64,000 bases of DNA. It comes from CAIYUC01 sp963682005 (lineage in GTDB: Bacteria > Bacteroidota > Bacteroidia > Bacteroidales > FEN-979). Location of the stretch: the NCBI GenBank assembly GCA_963682005.1, contig OY820914.1, positions 4,030,001 through 4,094,000 on the forward strand, in the 5' to 3' direction. The translations under genes were made by a program, and so were the position numbers. Shown here piece after piece: positions 26,854-34,490 of the stretch. The first letter of the stretch is position 1. Every line of letters begins with the position of its first letter. The notes under the pieces were generated by a model. That model was not told where the DNA came from. It saw only the letters and a list, made by a program, of their open reading frames with translations, and did no database searches.

Positions 26854-27528
26854 TCACCATTTCCCCCGCTTTGTCGGGAACTTCAACGCTTCCTCAAGCA
26901 TAGCGCAATATTTTTCCCGTGAGATTGATTCAGCCCCAAGACTGAACATGTGTTCCGTTTCAACCTGTGAATCAATGAAGAGAAACTGGTAACCCTTTGC
27001 CCTTTCAACAAGATGGAAAAGTGCCACTTTTGAAGCATCGGTTGCATTATGGAACATAGATTCGCCGAAAAATGCACGTCCGAGAGAAACACCGTAAAGT
27101 CCGCCGGCTAATTCCCCGTTCTGATAACATTCCACAGAATGGGCATAGCCCAGTTCATGCAATTCGATGTAAGATCTCTTCATATCCTCAGTTATCCATG
27201 TACCATCCTGAAAAGGTCTTTCAACAGACGAGCACATATTGATAACACCTTTAAAATCACAATCAAATTTCACTTCAAAAACATTTCTTGCAAGTTTTTG
27301 CCTGAGACTGTGTGAAACCCTGAATTTTGAAGGAAAAAGGACCAGCCTGGGATCAGGAGACCACCAGAGGATAGGCTGATCATCCGAGTACCAGGGGAAG
27401 ATCCCAAGTGAATAGGCTGCGAGCAACCTTGGAATGCTCAGATCTCCACCAACTGCAAGAAGGCCATCCTCCTCTGCAAGTGAGATATCCGGGAAAATAA
27501 TTTCATCAACCAGTTCAAAGACAGGCAT
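26854..27528 (-). CDS. aat: Leucyl/phenylalanyl-tRNA--protein transferase
   Basis: The 224-residue protein transfers Leu or Phe from tRNA to N-terminal Arg/Lys of proteins, creating N-degrons read by ClpS. Diagnostic segments are GLLAVGGDLSIPRLLAAYSLGIFPW, LWWSPDPRLVLFPSKFRVSHSLRQ-like motifs, FQDGTWITEDM, HELGYAHSVECY, GGLYGVSLGRAFFGESMFH and FIDSQVETEHMFSLGA. Length is normal for the family. Its stop-to-start neighbour on the same strand is an aminotransferase 3 bp upstream, so they share a transcript. clpS and clpC are both elsewhere in this window. Confidence 0.96.
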   Translation of the reverse strand: MPVFELVDEIIFPDISLAEEDGLLAVGGDLSIPRLLAAYSLGIFPWYSDDQPILWWSPDPRLVLFPSKFRVSHSLRQKLARNVFEVKFDCDFKGVINMCSSVERPFQDGTWITEDMKRSYIELHELGYAHSVECYQNGELAGGLYGVSLGRAFFGESMFHNATDASKVALFHLVERAKGYQFLFIDSQVETEHMFSLGAESISREKYCAMLEEALKFPTKRGKW

Positions 27529-27531
27529 AGG

Positions 27532-28716
27532 CTATATTTCGTTAAGGCTTTTTATCACCAGCCGGATCACTTGTTCTATTTCGTCCTCCGTAATGGTCAA
27601 TGGCGGTGCAATTCTGAATGTTCCGGGATTGAAAAGGAACCAGTCAATGATTACACCATTATTAAGCATGGCTTCTGTAAGCTTTACCTTAGCTGAAGGA
27701 TCGGTAAGTTCAACTCCCAACGCGAGTCCTTTGGACCGTATTTCCTTCACGCTGGGATGTTGCCGGATTGAATCACGAAAAACTTGTCCTTTGGTGCTTG
27801 CCTGTTGAATGAGATCATCCGAAGTTAACACATCAAGACTTGCAATTGCGGCTGCACAACTCACCGGATGACCTCCGAATGTCGTGATATGACCCAATTC
27901 CGGGTTAAATGCAATGGTATCCATGATCTCTTTTGAGGAAATGAACGCCCCCAATGGCATGCCACCGCCCATGGCCTTCGCAAGAACAAGGATATCCGGG
28001 ACAAATCCAAAATGTTCAAAGCTGAACAATTTGCCGGTCCGTCCAAATCCCATCTGGACATCATCGAGGATGAGTAAGGCGCCCGTTTTATCGCACTGCT
28101 CGCGAATTTGTGTTAAGAAACCTTCTTCTGCAAGGATCATCCCTGCTTCTGCCTGGATCGACTCAATGATCACACATGCTGTCCTGTTCGTGATTTGCAG
28201 GATGTCATCGAAATTATTAAACCTGCATGACCGTACCCCGGGAAGTAACGGGCGGAAAGCATTCTTAAGTTCCTCATTGCCCAATACGCTCAATGCTCCG
28301 TGAGTGCTTCCGTGATACGCATTCGCATAAGAAATGATCTCAGTTCTCCCGGTAAATCGCTTGGCCAGTTTTAATGCTCCCTCCACAGCTTCGCTGCCTG
28401 AGTTAACAAGGTAAACTGATGACAATCCTGCCGGAAGGAACCTGGTAAGCTTCCTGGCCAGTTCTACCTGGGGCGTTTGTATGAATTCACCGTAAACATT
28501 GAGATACGAGTACTTTTCCATCTGGGCTTTAACAGCCTCCATCACCTTCGGATGCCTGTGCCCTACATTGCTTACACATATTCCGGAGACCAGGTCGAAA
28601 TATTTTTTTCCGCTGGCATCGTAAAGGAAAGTCCCTTCTGCCCTTTGAATTTCCAGCCCCATTGGTCTGAACGATGGCAGGCCCAGGTGCCTGAAGAAAA
28701 GCTCGCGTTCTGTCAT
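27532..28716 (-). CDS. Class III PLP aminotransferase (acetylornithine/ornithine aminotransferase-like)
   Basis: The 394-residue enzyme has the class III signature LILDDVQMGFGRTGKLFSFEHFG and the PLP lysine in VLAKAMGGGMPLG. The substrate region YLVNSGSEAVEGALKLAKRFTGR is family-typical. Length matches ArgD/Orn-aminotransferases, but no other arginine genes are adjacent, so the substrate (acetylornithine, ornithine or another omega-amino compound) is open. aat follows by 3 bp on the same strand. Confidence 0.9.
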   Translation of the reverse strand: MTERELFFRHLGLPSFRPMGLEIQRAEGTFLYDASGKKYFDLVSGICVSNVGHRHPKVMEAVKAQMEKYSYLNVYGEFIQTPQVELARKLTRFLPAGLSSVYLVNSGSEAVEGALKLAKRFTGRTEIISYANAYHGSTHGALSVLGNEELKNAFRPLLPGVRSCRFNNFDDILQITNRTACVIIESIQAEAGMILAEEGFLTQIREQCDKTGALLILDDVQMGFGRTGKLFSFEHFGFVPDILVLAKAMGGGMPLGAFISSKEIMDTIAFNPELGHITTFGGHPVSCAAAIASLDVLTSDDLIQQASTKGQVFRDSIRQHPSVKEIRSKGLALGVELTDPSAKVKLTEAMLNNGVIIDWFLFNPGTFRIAPPLTITEDEIEQVIRLVIKSLNEI

Positions 28717-28901
28717 GGCCTTGAAATTTCTTCCGAAAATAAGGAATATTCATTATACTATGGACTAATCAATAATTAAATCAGTAGTTTTTATTGACTT
28801 TTTAGTATTTTTATTGGCTGAAACAAGTTCCGGATTTCTACTGGTTGATATTATTATCCAGGGTAACCGGACCAGGTCTAGATCTATCATATAAGCTGGA
28901 A

Positions 28902-29708
28902 ATGAAAGACAAAGTGGTCATAATTACGGGAGCATCCTCTGGTATTGGTAAAGCACTCGCTGTTGAATGCGGTCATAGGGGAGCAAAACTGGTGCTTGCT
29001 GCAAGGAACAATGAAAAATTGGCAGGCGTAGGGGAGATCCTCAACAAGAACGGAACGCGCTACATCCTTGTGTTAACAGATGTATCACAGGAACAGGATT
29101 GCAGGAACCTGATCAATGACGCTGTTGATAAATTCGGCAGGATCGACATCCTGATTAACAATGCAGGGATCTCAATGCGCGCATTGTTTGCTGATGTTGA
29201 CCTGAATGTCATTCATAAGCTGATGAACACGAATTTCTGGGGCACGGTATATTGTTCAAAATATGCGCTCCCTCATCTTCTTAAAACCAAAGGGTCGCTT
29301 GTTGGAGTTTCATCCGTGGCCGGTTATAAGGGATTACCCGGGAGAACAGGCTATTCGGCTTCAAAATTCGCCATGCAGGGATTGCTGGAAGTCATCCGGA
29401 TCGAAAACATAAAAAAGGGATTGCATGTCCTGATCGCTTGCCCGGGATTTACAGCTTCAAACATCCGGAAGGTAGCACTTTCAAAGGACGGAAGTGCACA
29501 GGGAGAAACGCCCCTTGATGAAACCAGCCTGATGCAGGCGGATATTGTTGCACAAAAGATTGCAAATGCTGTGGAAAAGCGAAAAGACAGGATCATTCTT
29601 ACAACCCAGGGGAAAATGACGGTTTTACTGAATAAATTCTTTCCGAAATTTATGGACAAAATGGTTTATGATCACATGGCTAAAGAGCCGGATTCTCCGT
29701 TTAAATAA
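28902..29708 (+). CDS. Short-chain dehydrogenase/reductase
   Basis: The start is placed at 28902 (MKDKVVIITG) because the Rossmann fold begins there; the frame from 28845 adds 19 unlikely residues. The 268-residue protein has TGASSGIGKA (cofactor binding), NNAG (IDILINNAGIS), catalytic Ser in GVSSVAG, and YSASK (Tyr/Lys). This is the classical SDR set. The C-terminal KFFPKFMDKMVYDHMAK resembles DltE/RhlG-like or 11-beta-HSD-like bacterial SDRs; substrate unknown. Confidence 0.9.
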   Translation: MKDKVVIITGASSGIGKALAVECGHRGAKLVLAARNNEKLAGVGEILNKNGTRYILVLTDVSQEQDCRNLINDAVDKFGRIDILINNAGISMRALFADVDLNVIHKLMNTNFWGTVYCSKYALPHLLKTKGSLVGVSSVAGYKGLPGRTGYSASKFAMQGLLEVIRIENIKKGLHVLIACPGFTASNIRKVALSKDGSAQGETPLDETSLMQADIVAQKIANAVEKRKDRIILTTQGKMTVLLNKFFPKFMDKMVYDHMAKEPDSPFK

Positions 29709-29712
29709 AATA

Positions 29713-29738
29713 AAAAAGCCCCGCAAATCTGCGGAGCT
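29713..29738 (-). terminator. Rho-independent terminator of the cold-shock gene
   Basis: On the minus strand the stem CTCCGC...GCGGGG is followed directly by TTTTTTATTTT, a canonical intrinsic terminator 31 bp past the cold-shock stop codon. It also sits just after the plus-strand SDR stop, where it lacks a T-run. Confidence 0.85.
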
Positions 29739-29768
29739 CCGGAATAAAATTCGATGAAAGGCTTTACA

Positions 29769-29960
29769 CTAAACCAATTTTACATTTACTGCGTTTAATC
29801 CTTTGCGGCCTTCCTGTAATTCGAATGTCACATCATCATTTTCCCTTATCTTGTCAATAAGTCCTGATGCATGTACAAAATATTCTTTTCCAGATTCTGC
29901 ATCCTTAATAAATCCGAATCCTTTGGATTCATTAAAAAATTTTACTTTTCCTTCTTTCAT
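29769..29960 (-). CDS. Cold-shock domain protein (CspA family)
   Basis: A complete 63-residue cold-shock domain. RNP1 is KGFGFI and RNP2 is YFVHAS, and the chain begins KEGKVKFFNESKG and ends GRKGLNAVNVKLV as in the family. CSPs bind single-stranded RNA/DNA and act as RNA chaperones. It has its own promoter (-7 TATATTTG) and terminator, so it is monocistronic. The leader is only about 25 nt, shorter than the long thermosensing leader of E. coli cspA. Confidence 0.96.
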   Translation of the reverse strand: MKEGKVKFFNESKGFGFIKDAESGKEYFVHASGLIDKIRENDDVTFELQEGRKGLNAVNVKLV

Positions 29961-29991
29961 AAAAAATTGTGATTGTGATTAAAAATTCGCG

Positions 29992-30022
29992 CAAATATAA
30001 AATATTATTTAGAATTATTCAA
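29992..30022 (-). promoter_or_regulatory. Promoter of the cold-shock gene
   Basis: On the minus strand TTG (30022-30020) is separated by 20 bp from TATATTTG (29999-29992), fitting the Bacteroidetes promoter consensus. Confidence 0.7.
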
Positions 30023-30130
30023 TTTTTATTTTCCGCCAATTCATTCAACGGGAAAATTTGATCAATTGTGATGTACCTTTGCCTGAAACAGGATCTGGCA
30101 GAGCATTGACATACACAAAAACGGAGAAGT

Positions 30131-30802
30131 ATGATGGATCAATATAAGGTAAAAGTCCTGAAAATCGAACAGGTTACCCATAGTGTCAAACGGTTTACCA
30201 TTGAAAAACCGGAAGGTTACTCGTTCATACCGGGACAGGCAACAGACGTATCCATAAACAAACCCGGATGGGAAGACAGGAAACGTCCTTTTACATTCAC
30301 TTGTCTGAATGAAAATCCATACCTGGAATTTACCATCAAAATTTATATTGAGCATCATAAGGTCACAGAGCAACTTGGGTTGCTCGTTCCCGGAGATGAA
30401 CTGATCATCCGCGATGTCTGGGGGGCTATCAATTATAAAGGCCCGGGCGTATTCATTGCCGGTGGGGCAGGAGTCACACCGTTCATCGCCATATTCCGTC
30501 AATTATACCATGATGGCACTATTAACGGAAACCGGCTGATCTGTTCAAACAAAATGCATGAAGACATTATCCTTGAAGAAGAGTTCAGGATGATGCTTGG
30601 CGACAGGTTCATGAATACGCTTACACGTGAAGACCGCCAGGGTTATGAAAACAAGAGGATCGACCAGCATTTCGTTAATAAATACATAGATGACTTCAGC
30701 CAGCATTTTTACATCTGCGGACCTGTTCCATTCATCGATTCAGTTAAGAAAGCAATGATTCAGCTCGGGGCTAAACCAGACGTGGTTGTAATTGAAGATT
30801 GA
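30131..30802 (+). CDS. FAD/NAD(P)-binding oxidoreductase, ferredoxin-reductase family
   Basis: The 223-residue protein has an FAD-binding domain with RKRPFTFTCLNE (the RxY/F-T/S motif) and an NAD(P)-binding domain starting FIAGGAGVTPFIAIFRQL, and ends with the family pattern FYICGPVPFIDSVKKAM. There is no 2Fe-2S domain, so it resembles stand-alone flavodoxin/ferredoxin reductases. The physiological partner is not evident from neighbours. A -7-like TACCTTTG lies at 30074-30081. Confidence 0.9.
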   Translation: MMDQYKVKVLKIEQVTHSVKRFTIEKPEGYSFIPGQATDVSINKPGWEDRKRPFTFTCLNENPYLEFTIKIYIEHHKVTEQLGLLVPGDELIIRDVWGAINYKGPGVFIAGGAGVTPFIAIFRQLYHDGTINGNRLICSNKMHEDIILEEEFRMMLGDRFMNTLTREDRQGYENKRIDQHFVNKYIDDFSQHFYICGPVPFIDSVKKAMIQLGAKPDVVVIED

Positions 30803-30890
30803 AGATCAGAAGGCATGGGGAGATTTATCCATTACCAGGGAAAGCAACAGACTAAAAAATCGGTGTGGACAAGGCATCCGGGTGAAAATA

Positions 30891-31658
30891 TCAGCTTCGT
30901 AAATAAGATGCACCATTGACATCGATAATACAACCGGTCATGTATTCTGCTCCATCGGCCGCAAACATCAGAACAGCGTGTGCGATCTCTTCAGGCTTTG
31001 CAATCCTTTTCAATGGGCTCTGATCCTTGATCCCCTGTCCTGTCGGTCCATTCAGGATATCCCGGGTCATATCAGTCTCAACCCAGCCTGGAGCAATCAC
31101 TCCGACGTGAATATTATAGGGTGCAAGTGCCTGGGCAAGTGATTGGCTAAGGGCGTTCATTCCTGCCTTGCTCGCACCATATCCTGGACTTTCGGGTTCT
31201 CCCCTGAATGCCCCACGTGAAGAAATATTGATAATCTTCCCAGCCCCTTGTTTAACCATCTGCCGGGCTGCAAAATAACACATATTGGCTGCTCCTGTAA
31301 GGTTTACAGCAATTGTCCGATCCCATTTGTCCTTCCATGTTCTGAAATCATCTTCAAGGATCCTGTGATATAGGAAAATTCCCGCATTATTGACCAGGAT
31401 GTCGACCTTTCCGAATGTATTCAGTATCGCTTCAAAAAGAGGAGGGAGGTTTTCTGAGTCAGAAATGTCAGACCGCACCTTAAGATGAGGCCCGCCTTTG
31501 AGCGAACAGATTACCCTCTCTGCTTCATCATCATCATTCCTGTATACGATAACCACATTCGCACCTGCATCCGCGAAACCCTCTGCCACAGCCTTCCCGA
31601 TCCCCCTCGAACCTCCGGTAACCACAACAACCTTCCCCGTAAAACTAATATTCTTCAT
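30891..31658 (-). CDS. Short-chain dehydrogenase/reductase (FabG-like)
   Basis: The start is placed at 31658 (MKNISFTGKVVVVTGG). Another in-frame ATG at 31679 lies inside the adjacent heptamer repeat and gives the extra residues MNNEQRA. The 255-residue enzyme has TGGSRGIGKAV, NNAGIF, catalytic Ser in INISSRGAF, YGASKAG, and the family-typical APGWVETDM. It is an NAD(P)H-dependent reductase related to FabG; substrate unknown. The (TTCATTG)n array directly precedes it, so expression may depend on repeat length. Confidence 0.88.
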   Translation of the reverse strand: MKNISFTGKVVVVTGGSRGIGKAVAEGFADAGANVVIVYRNDDDEAERVICSLKGGPHLKVRSDISDSENLPPLFEAILNTFGKVDILVNNAGIFLYHRILEDDFRTWKDKWDRTIAVNLTGAANMCYFAARQMVKQGAGKIINISSRGAFRGEPESPGYGASKAGMNALSQSLAQALAPYNIHVGVIAPGWVETDMTRDILNGPTGQGIKDQSPLKRIAKPEEIAHAVLMFAADGAEYMTGCIIDVNGASYLRS

Positions 31659-31766
31659 TGCTCTTTGCTCATTGTTCATTGTTCATTGTTCATTGTTCAT
31701 TGTTCATTGTTCATTGTTCATTGTTCATTGTTCATTGTTCATTGTTCATTGTTCATTGTTCATTGC
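31659..31766. repeat. (TTCATTG)n heptanucleotide tandem array, about 15 units
   Basis: Roughly 15 units of TTCATTG, nearly perfect in the centre and with TTGCTCA/TTTGCTC variants at the ends, fill the gap between the ornithine-cyclodeaminase-like gene and the SDR gene. Because 7 is not a multiple of 3, every frame reads a 21-bp repeat (SLFIVHC on the plus strand). On the minus strand, which is the transcribed strand for both neighbours, the unit carries an ATG every 7 bp. Confidence 0.95.
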
Positions 31767-31771
31767 TCAGT

Positions 31772-31793
31772 CATCCCCGCGAAAGCGGGGACC
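31772..31793. repeat. Palindromic element CCCCGC-GAAA-GCGGGG
   Basis: A perfect 6-bp GC stem closed by a GAAA tetraloop follows the heptamer array. It resembles small dispersed palindromes of the CATTCCCGCGAAAGCGGGAAT type. It lies 25 bp past the stop of the cyclodeaminase-like gene and could act as a transcript-stabilising or weak termination hairpin. Confidence 0.7.
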
Positions 31794-31817
31794 TTCATGC
31801 TCGTCTTACCGATCCAA

Positions 31818-32798
31818 CTAAATCTCCACATTCAGGCCAATCCCGGCAGCTTTCGCCTTTTCATAAACTATTTTTGCGGCAGCAGCATCCTGGATGGCCA
31901 GTCCGTTGGATTTGAAGAGTGTGATTTCCTTTTCATTCAGCCTTCCGGCCTTTTTCCCCGTTATGATCTCCCCGAGTTCTGCATAAAAATGAGATTCAGG
32001 GATGGCTCCTTCTTTAACAGGAATGATAATATCACCGGCTTCCTTGAAACAAGCCTCTCTCGAATCCCCAACGAATTTTGATCGCTTGATGATCTCAGTA
32101 TCAAGTTCGCGTGCATTGGGAGTGTGACTTCCAATCCCGTTGATATGCGTACCTTCTTTCACCTTCTTTCCGTCAAAGACAGGGACAGCCGATGAGGTAG
32201 CTGTACAAATGATATCAGCATTCAGGACATCAGCAGGTGTACCAGCTCTTTCGATTTCAAGGTTCAATTTAACACTCATTTCTTTTATAAATGCAAGAAC
32301 TGCATCCGCTGAAATATCATATACGATTGCCTTTGATAACGCTCTGGCTTCAGCAACAGCCCAAAGCTGCATCCTTGCCTGTACGCCTGACCCAAAAATA
32401 CCGGCGACCTGACCATAGTCTTTTCTCGCCAGGAATTTCGTTGCAACGCCACTTGCCGCTCCCGTCCTCACTGCCGTAAGGTAACCGCCATTCATAATGC
32501 ATATCACATCTCCTGTCACGGGATCCTGCAGTAAAACCTTGCCAATCGTGGTCGGAAGGTTGTGTATGGAAGGATTGTTCTTATAAACAGTCACAACTTT
32601 ACACGCTAAAGCCTCCATCTTTTTCAGATAAGCAGGCATGTACAGAGAAAGGCCGTCAGGCGGCGCAATGGCCGTTCGCAAAGGCAGAACAGCAGTACCT
32701 TCGGCAAGTTCTGAAAATGCCACTTCCATGGCTTCCATGCAGCCTTTCATTTCAAGAACAGACGCCACCTCATTCTTATTTAGTATTAAAGTCATCAC
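31818..32798 (-). CDS. Ornithine cyclodeaminase / mu-crystallin family protein
   Basis: The 326-residue protein has the family N-terminus with VLPLRTAIAPPDGLSLYMPAY, the lysine-bearing ACKVVTVYKNNP, and the Rossmann motif GIFGSGVQARMQLWAVAEAR. GIGSHTPNARELD and the late segment KSNGLAIQDAAAAKIVYEKA are also family-typical. Members convert ornithine to proline or reduce cyclic imines, or act as alanine or lysine dehydrogenases; the exact substrate is not readable. A -7-like element (TACTTTTG) is at 32843-32836 on the minus strand. Confidence 0.92.
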   Translation of the reverse strand: MMTLILNKNEVASVLEMKGCMEAMEVAFSELAEGTAVLPLRTAIAPPDGLSLYMPAYLKKMEALACKVVTVYKNNPSIHNLPTTIGKVLLQDPVTGDVICIMNGGYLTAVRTGAASGVATKFLARKDYGQVAGIFGSGVQARMQLWAVAEARALSKAIVYDISADAVLAFIKEMSVKLNLEIERAGTPADVLNADIICTATSSAVPVFDGKKVKEGTHINGIGSHTPNARELDTEIIKRSKFVGDSREACFKEAGDIIIPVKEGAIPESHFYAELGEIITGKKAGRLNEKEITLFKSNGLAIQDAAAAKIVYEKAKAAGIGLNVEI

Positions 32799-32850
32799 TT
32801 CCTCCTTAATTAATTGTTTTGGTTCATATTCGTATCAAAAGTATAAATTT

Positions 32851-32884
32851 CTATCTTCTGTCCTCCATCTTCCATTCTCTATTC
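32851..32884. repeat. Degenerate 7-bp-period tract at the 3' end of the recombinase gene
   Basis: The sequence parses as CTATCTT, CTGTCCT, CCATCTT, CCATTCT, CTATTCA, with period 7 and unit CYATYYT. It runs from the gap into the last codons of the recombinase gene, whose tail (RSEVRIKGSEITKDESE) seems to be an extension beyond the family end. Confidence 0.6.
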
Positions 32885-33826
32885 ACTTTCATCTTTTGTG
32901 ATTTCAGACCCCTTAATTCTGACTTCAGATCTCGGGTGGAACTGCAGGATGGTACTCCGAAGAAACTCCCTGTCAAGGTGGGTGTAGATCTCGGTGGTTG
33001 TAATTGATTCATGCCCGAGCATCTCCTGCACTGCGCGAAGGTCTGCGCCTCCTTCCACAAGGTGTGTGGCAAATGAATGCCGGAATGTATGAGGACTGAC
33101 ACTCTTCCTGATTCCTGCCTTTTTTACAAGGTCCTTGATAATTGTAAAAACCATGACCCGGGTCATTTTTTTACCACGCCTGTTCAGAAAAAGGATATCC
33201 TCGTTTCCATTGACGATTGGTAAAAGGTTTCGCTTGGATTTCAGGTAAATGCCGATTTGTTTCTGTGCAACACGACCAATAGGAACAATCCGTTCTTTAT
33301 CACCTTTACCGGTTACTTTGATAAAACCATCCCTGAAAAAAAGGTTGGATATCCTTAGATCCGTAAGTTCACTTACACGTAATCCACATCCATACAAAGT
33401 CTCCAGTATCGCTTTATTGCGCTCTCCTTCAGGTTTGCTCAGGTCGATCGCATCGATAATCTTATTGATCTCATGAATGTGAAGGGTTGATGGCAATTTT
33501 CTTCCGATCTTTGGGGACTCAAGCAGTTCTGTTGGATCTTTCTGGATGATATTTTCAAGAAGCATGTATTTGTAAAAGCCTTTTAAACCTGAGATGATTC
33601 GTGATTGTGAGCGGGCAGACATGCCTGATCCTGTAATCCATTTTAGAAAATCCTGAAGATGATGCTGCTCGATTTGTTGAGGATATAAGCTCAGGTCAGC
33701 ACCCATAAGGTACTCCAGGAGTTTACCTACATCATGGATATATGCATCAACAGAATTAGGGGATAGAGATCTCTCAAGCTGAAGGTATGCTTTGAACCCG
33801 TTAATATATGACTGCCACTCTTTCAA
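32879..33826 (-). CDS. xerD: Tyrosine recombinase XerD-like
   Basis: The 315-residue protein has an N-terminal SAM-like core-binding domain (FKAYLQLERSLSPNSVDAYIHDV) and the catalytic domain with the RKHRHY set: Arg in GCGLRVSELTDL, Lys in VTGKGDKERIVPI, HTFRHSFATHLVEGG (His-x-x-Arg), GHESITTTEIYTH (His and nucleophile Tyr). Length and motifs fit chromosome-dimer-resolving XerD rather than an integron or phage integrase, and no mobile element is adjacent. About 17 residues at the C-terminus exceed the usual end at FHPR and overlap repeat-like DNA. Confidence 0.9.
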   Translation of the reverse strand: MKEWQSYINGFKAYLQLERSLSPNSVDAYIHDVGKLLEYLMGADLSLYPQQIEQHHLQDFLKWITGSGMSARSQSRIISGLKGFYKYMLLENIIQKDPTELLESPKIGRKLPSTLHIHEINKIIDAIDLSKPEGERNKAILETLYGCGLRVSELTDLRISNLFFRDGFIKVTGKGDKERIVPIGRVAQKQIGIYLKSKRNLLPIVNGNEDILFLNRRGKKMTRVMVFTIIKDLVKKAGIRKSVSPHTFRHSFATHLVEGGADLRAVQEMLGHESITTTEIYTHLDREFLRSTILQFHPRSEVRIKGSEITKDESE

Positions 33827-33943
33827 TGGAGATTCAGGTGAAAAAGTTAAATAAAAGGATGATGCAAATTAAGCACATTCTCATTGTTTCTGCGAAAATA
33901 AACCGGATATCTTGATCTGCTGAAGATAAAAGTAGGAAATTAT

Positions 33944-33975
33944 TTTGGATTTTAAATGAAAATTTATAATTTTGC
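33944..33975 (+). promoter_or_regulatory. Promoter of the rpmG-DUF4295 operon
   Basis: TTTG (33944-33947), a 20-bp spacer, then TAATTTTG (33968-33975) match the Bacteroidetes -33/-7 consensus, about 28 bp before the rpmG ATG. Confidence 0.75.
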
Positions 33976-34003
33976 AGTCCCTAAAATTTAATGAAGGCAT
34001 AAA

Positions 34004-34192
34004 ATGGCTAAGAAGAGTAAAGATCAGAGGATTCAGGTGATACTCGAATGTACGGAACAGAAAACCAGCGGTGTACCAGGTATTTCCCGTTATATTTCAA
34101 CGAAGAACAAAAAAAATACCCCGGAACGTCTTGAGTTAAAGAAATATAATCCTTACCTGAAGAAAAAAACAGTTCATAAAGAAATCAAGTAA
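34004..34192 (+). CDS. rpmG: 50S ribosomal protein L33
   Basis: A 62-residue basic protein with the bL33 pattern: QVILECTEQKTSG, SRYISTKNKKNTPERLELKKYNPYL. It lacks the CxxC zinc pair found in some L33 forms. The usual Bacteroidetes order is rpmB-rpmG-DUF4295-ftsY; here rpmB is not present upstream, as the gene before it is a recombinase on the opposite strand. Confidence 0.95.
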   Translation: MAKKSKDQRIQVILECTEQKTSGVPGISRYISTKNKKNTPERLELKKYNPYLKKKTVHKEIK

Positions 34193-34204
34193 ACGTCCCC
34201 AGTT

Positions 34205-34366
34205 ATGGCAAAGAAAGTTGTTGCAACATTCCAGACAGGTACCGGAAAAGATTTTACCAAAGTGATCAGAATGGTAAAATCCCCAAAAACCGGAGCATAT
34301 GTTTTTAAAGAATCGATTGTTCCCAACGATGCAGTGAAGGATTATCTTAAAACTTCAGGAAATTGA
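34205..34366 (+). CDS. DUF4295 family small basic protein
   Basis: A 53-residue protein starting MAKKVVATFQTGTGKDFTK and ending DYLKTSGN. It sits 12 bp after rpmG and is followed by an intrinsic terminator. DUF4295 proteins occur in this position across Bacteroidetes and are presumed ribosome-associated; their role is unknown. It is below the size of most ORF filters but is well supported by family match and context. Confidence 0.92.
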   Translation: MAKKVVATFQTGTGKDFTKVIRMVKSPKTGAYVFKESIVPNDAVKDYLKTSGN

Positions 34367-34387
34367 AAATTCTGTCATCAGTTGAGG

Positions 34388-34422
34388 AAAAGCTTTTTTC
34401 GTACTGAGAAAAGCTTTTTTTT
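34388..34422 (+). terminator. Rho-independent terminator after DUF4295
   Basis: AAAAGCTTTTTTC and GAGAAAAGCTTTT pair as a long stem with a GTACT loop, followed by a T-run. It separates the ribosomal-protein transcript from ftsY. Confidence 0.8.
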
Positions 34423-34490
34423 ATTATTGAAACTTAAAAAAGCGTCAGAAACGGTCAATCACAGCATTTCGGTTATCTATTAAACAAACA

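Noticed and set aside
31659..31766. CRISPR array
   Set aside because: The unit is 7 bp with no spacers and no cas genes nearby.
31485..32081. Open frames on the plus strand with repeated SLFIVHC
   Set aside because: They are translations of the TTCATTG array; the 7-bp unit keeps all frames open. Flanks are antisense to real genes.
32879..33826. Integrase of a mobile element
   Set aside because: Size and motifs match housekeeping XerD; no att repeats, excisionase or cargo genes adjacent.
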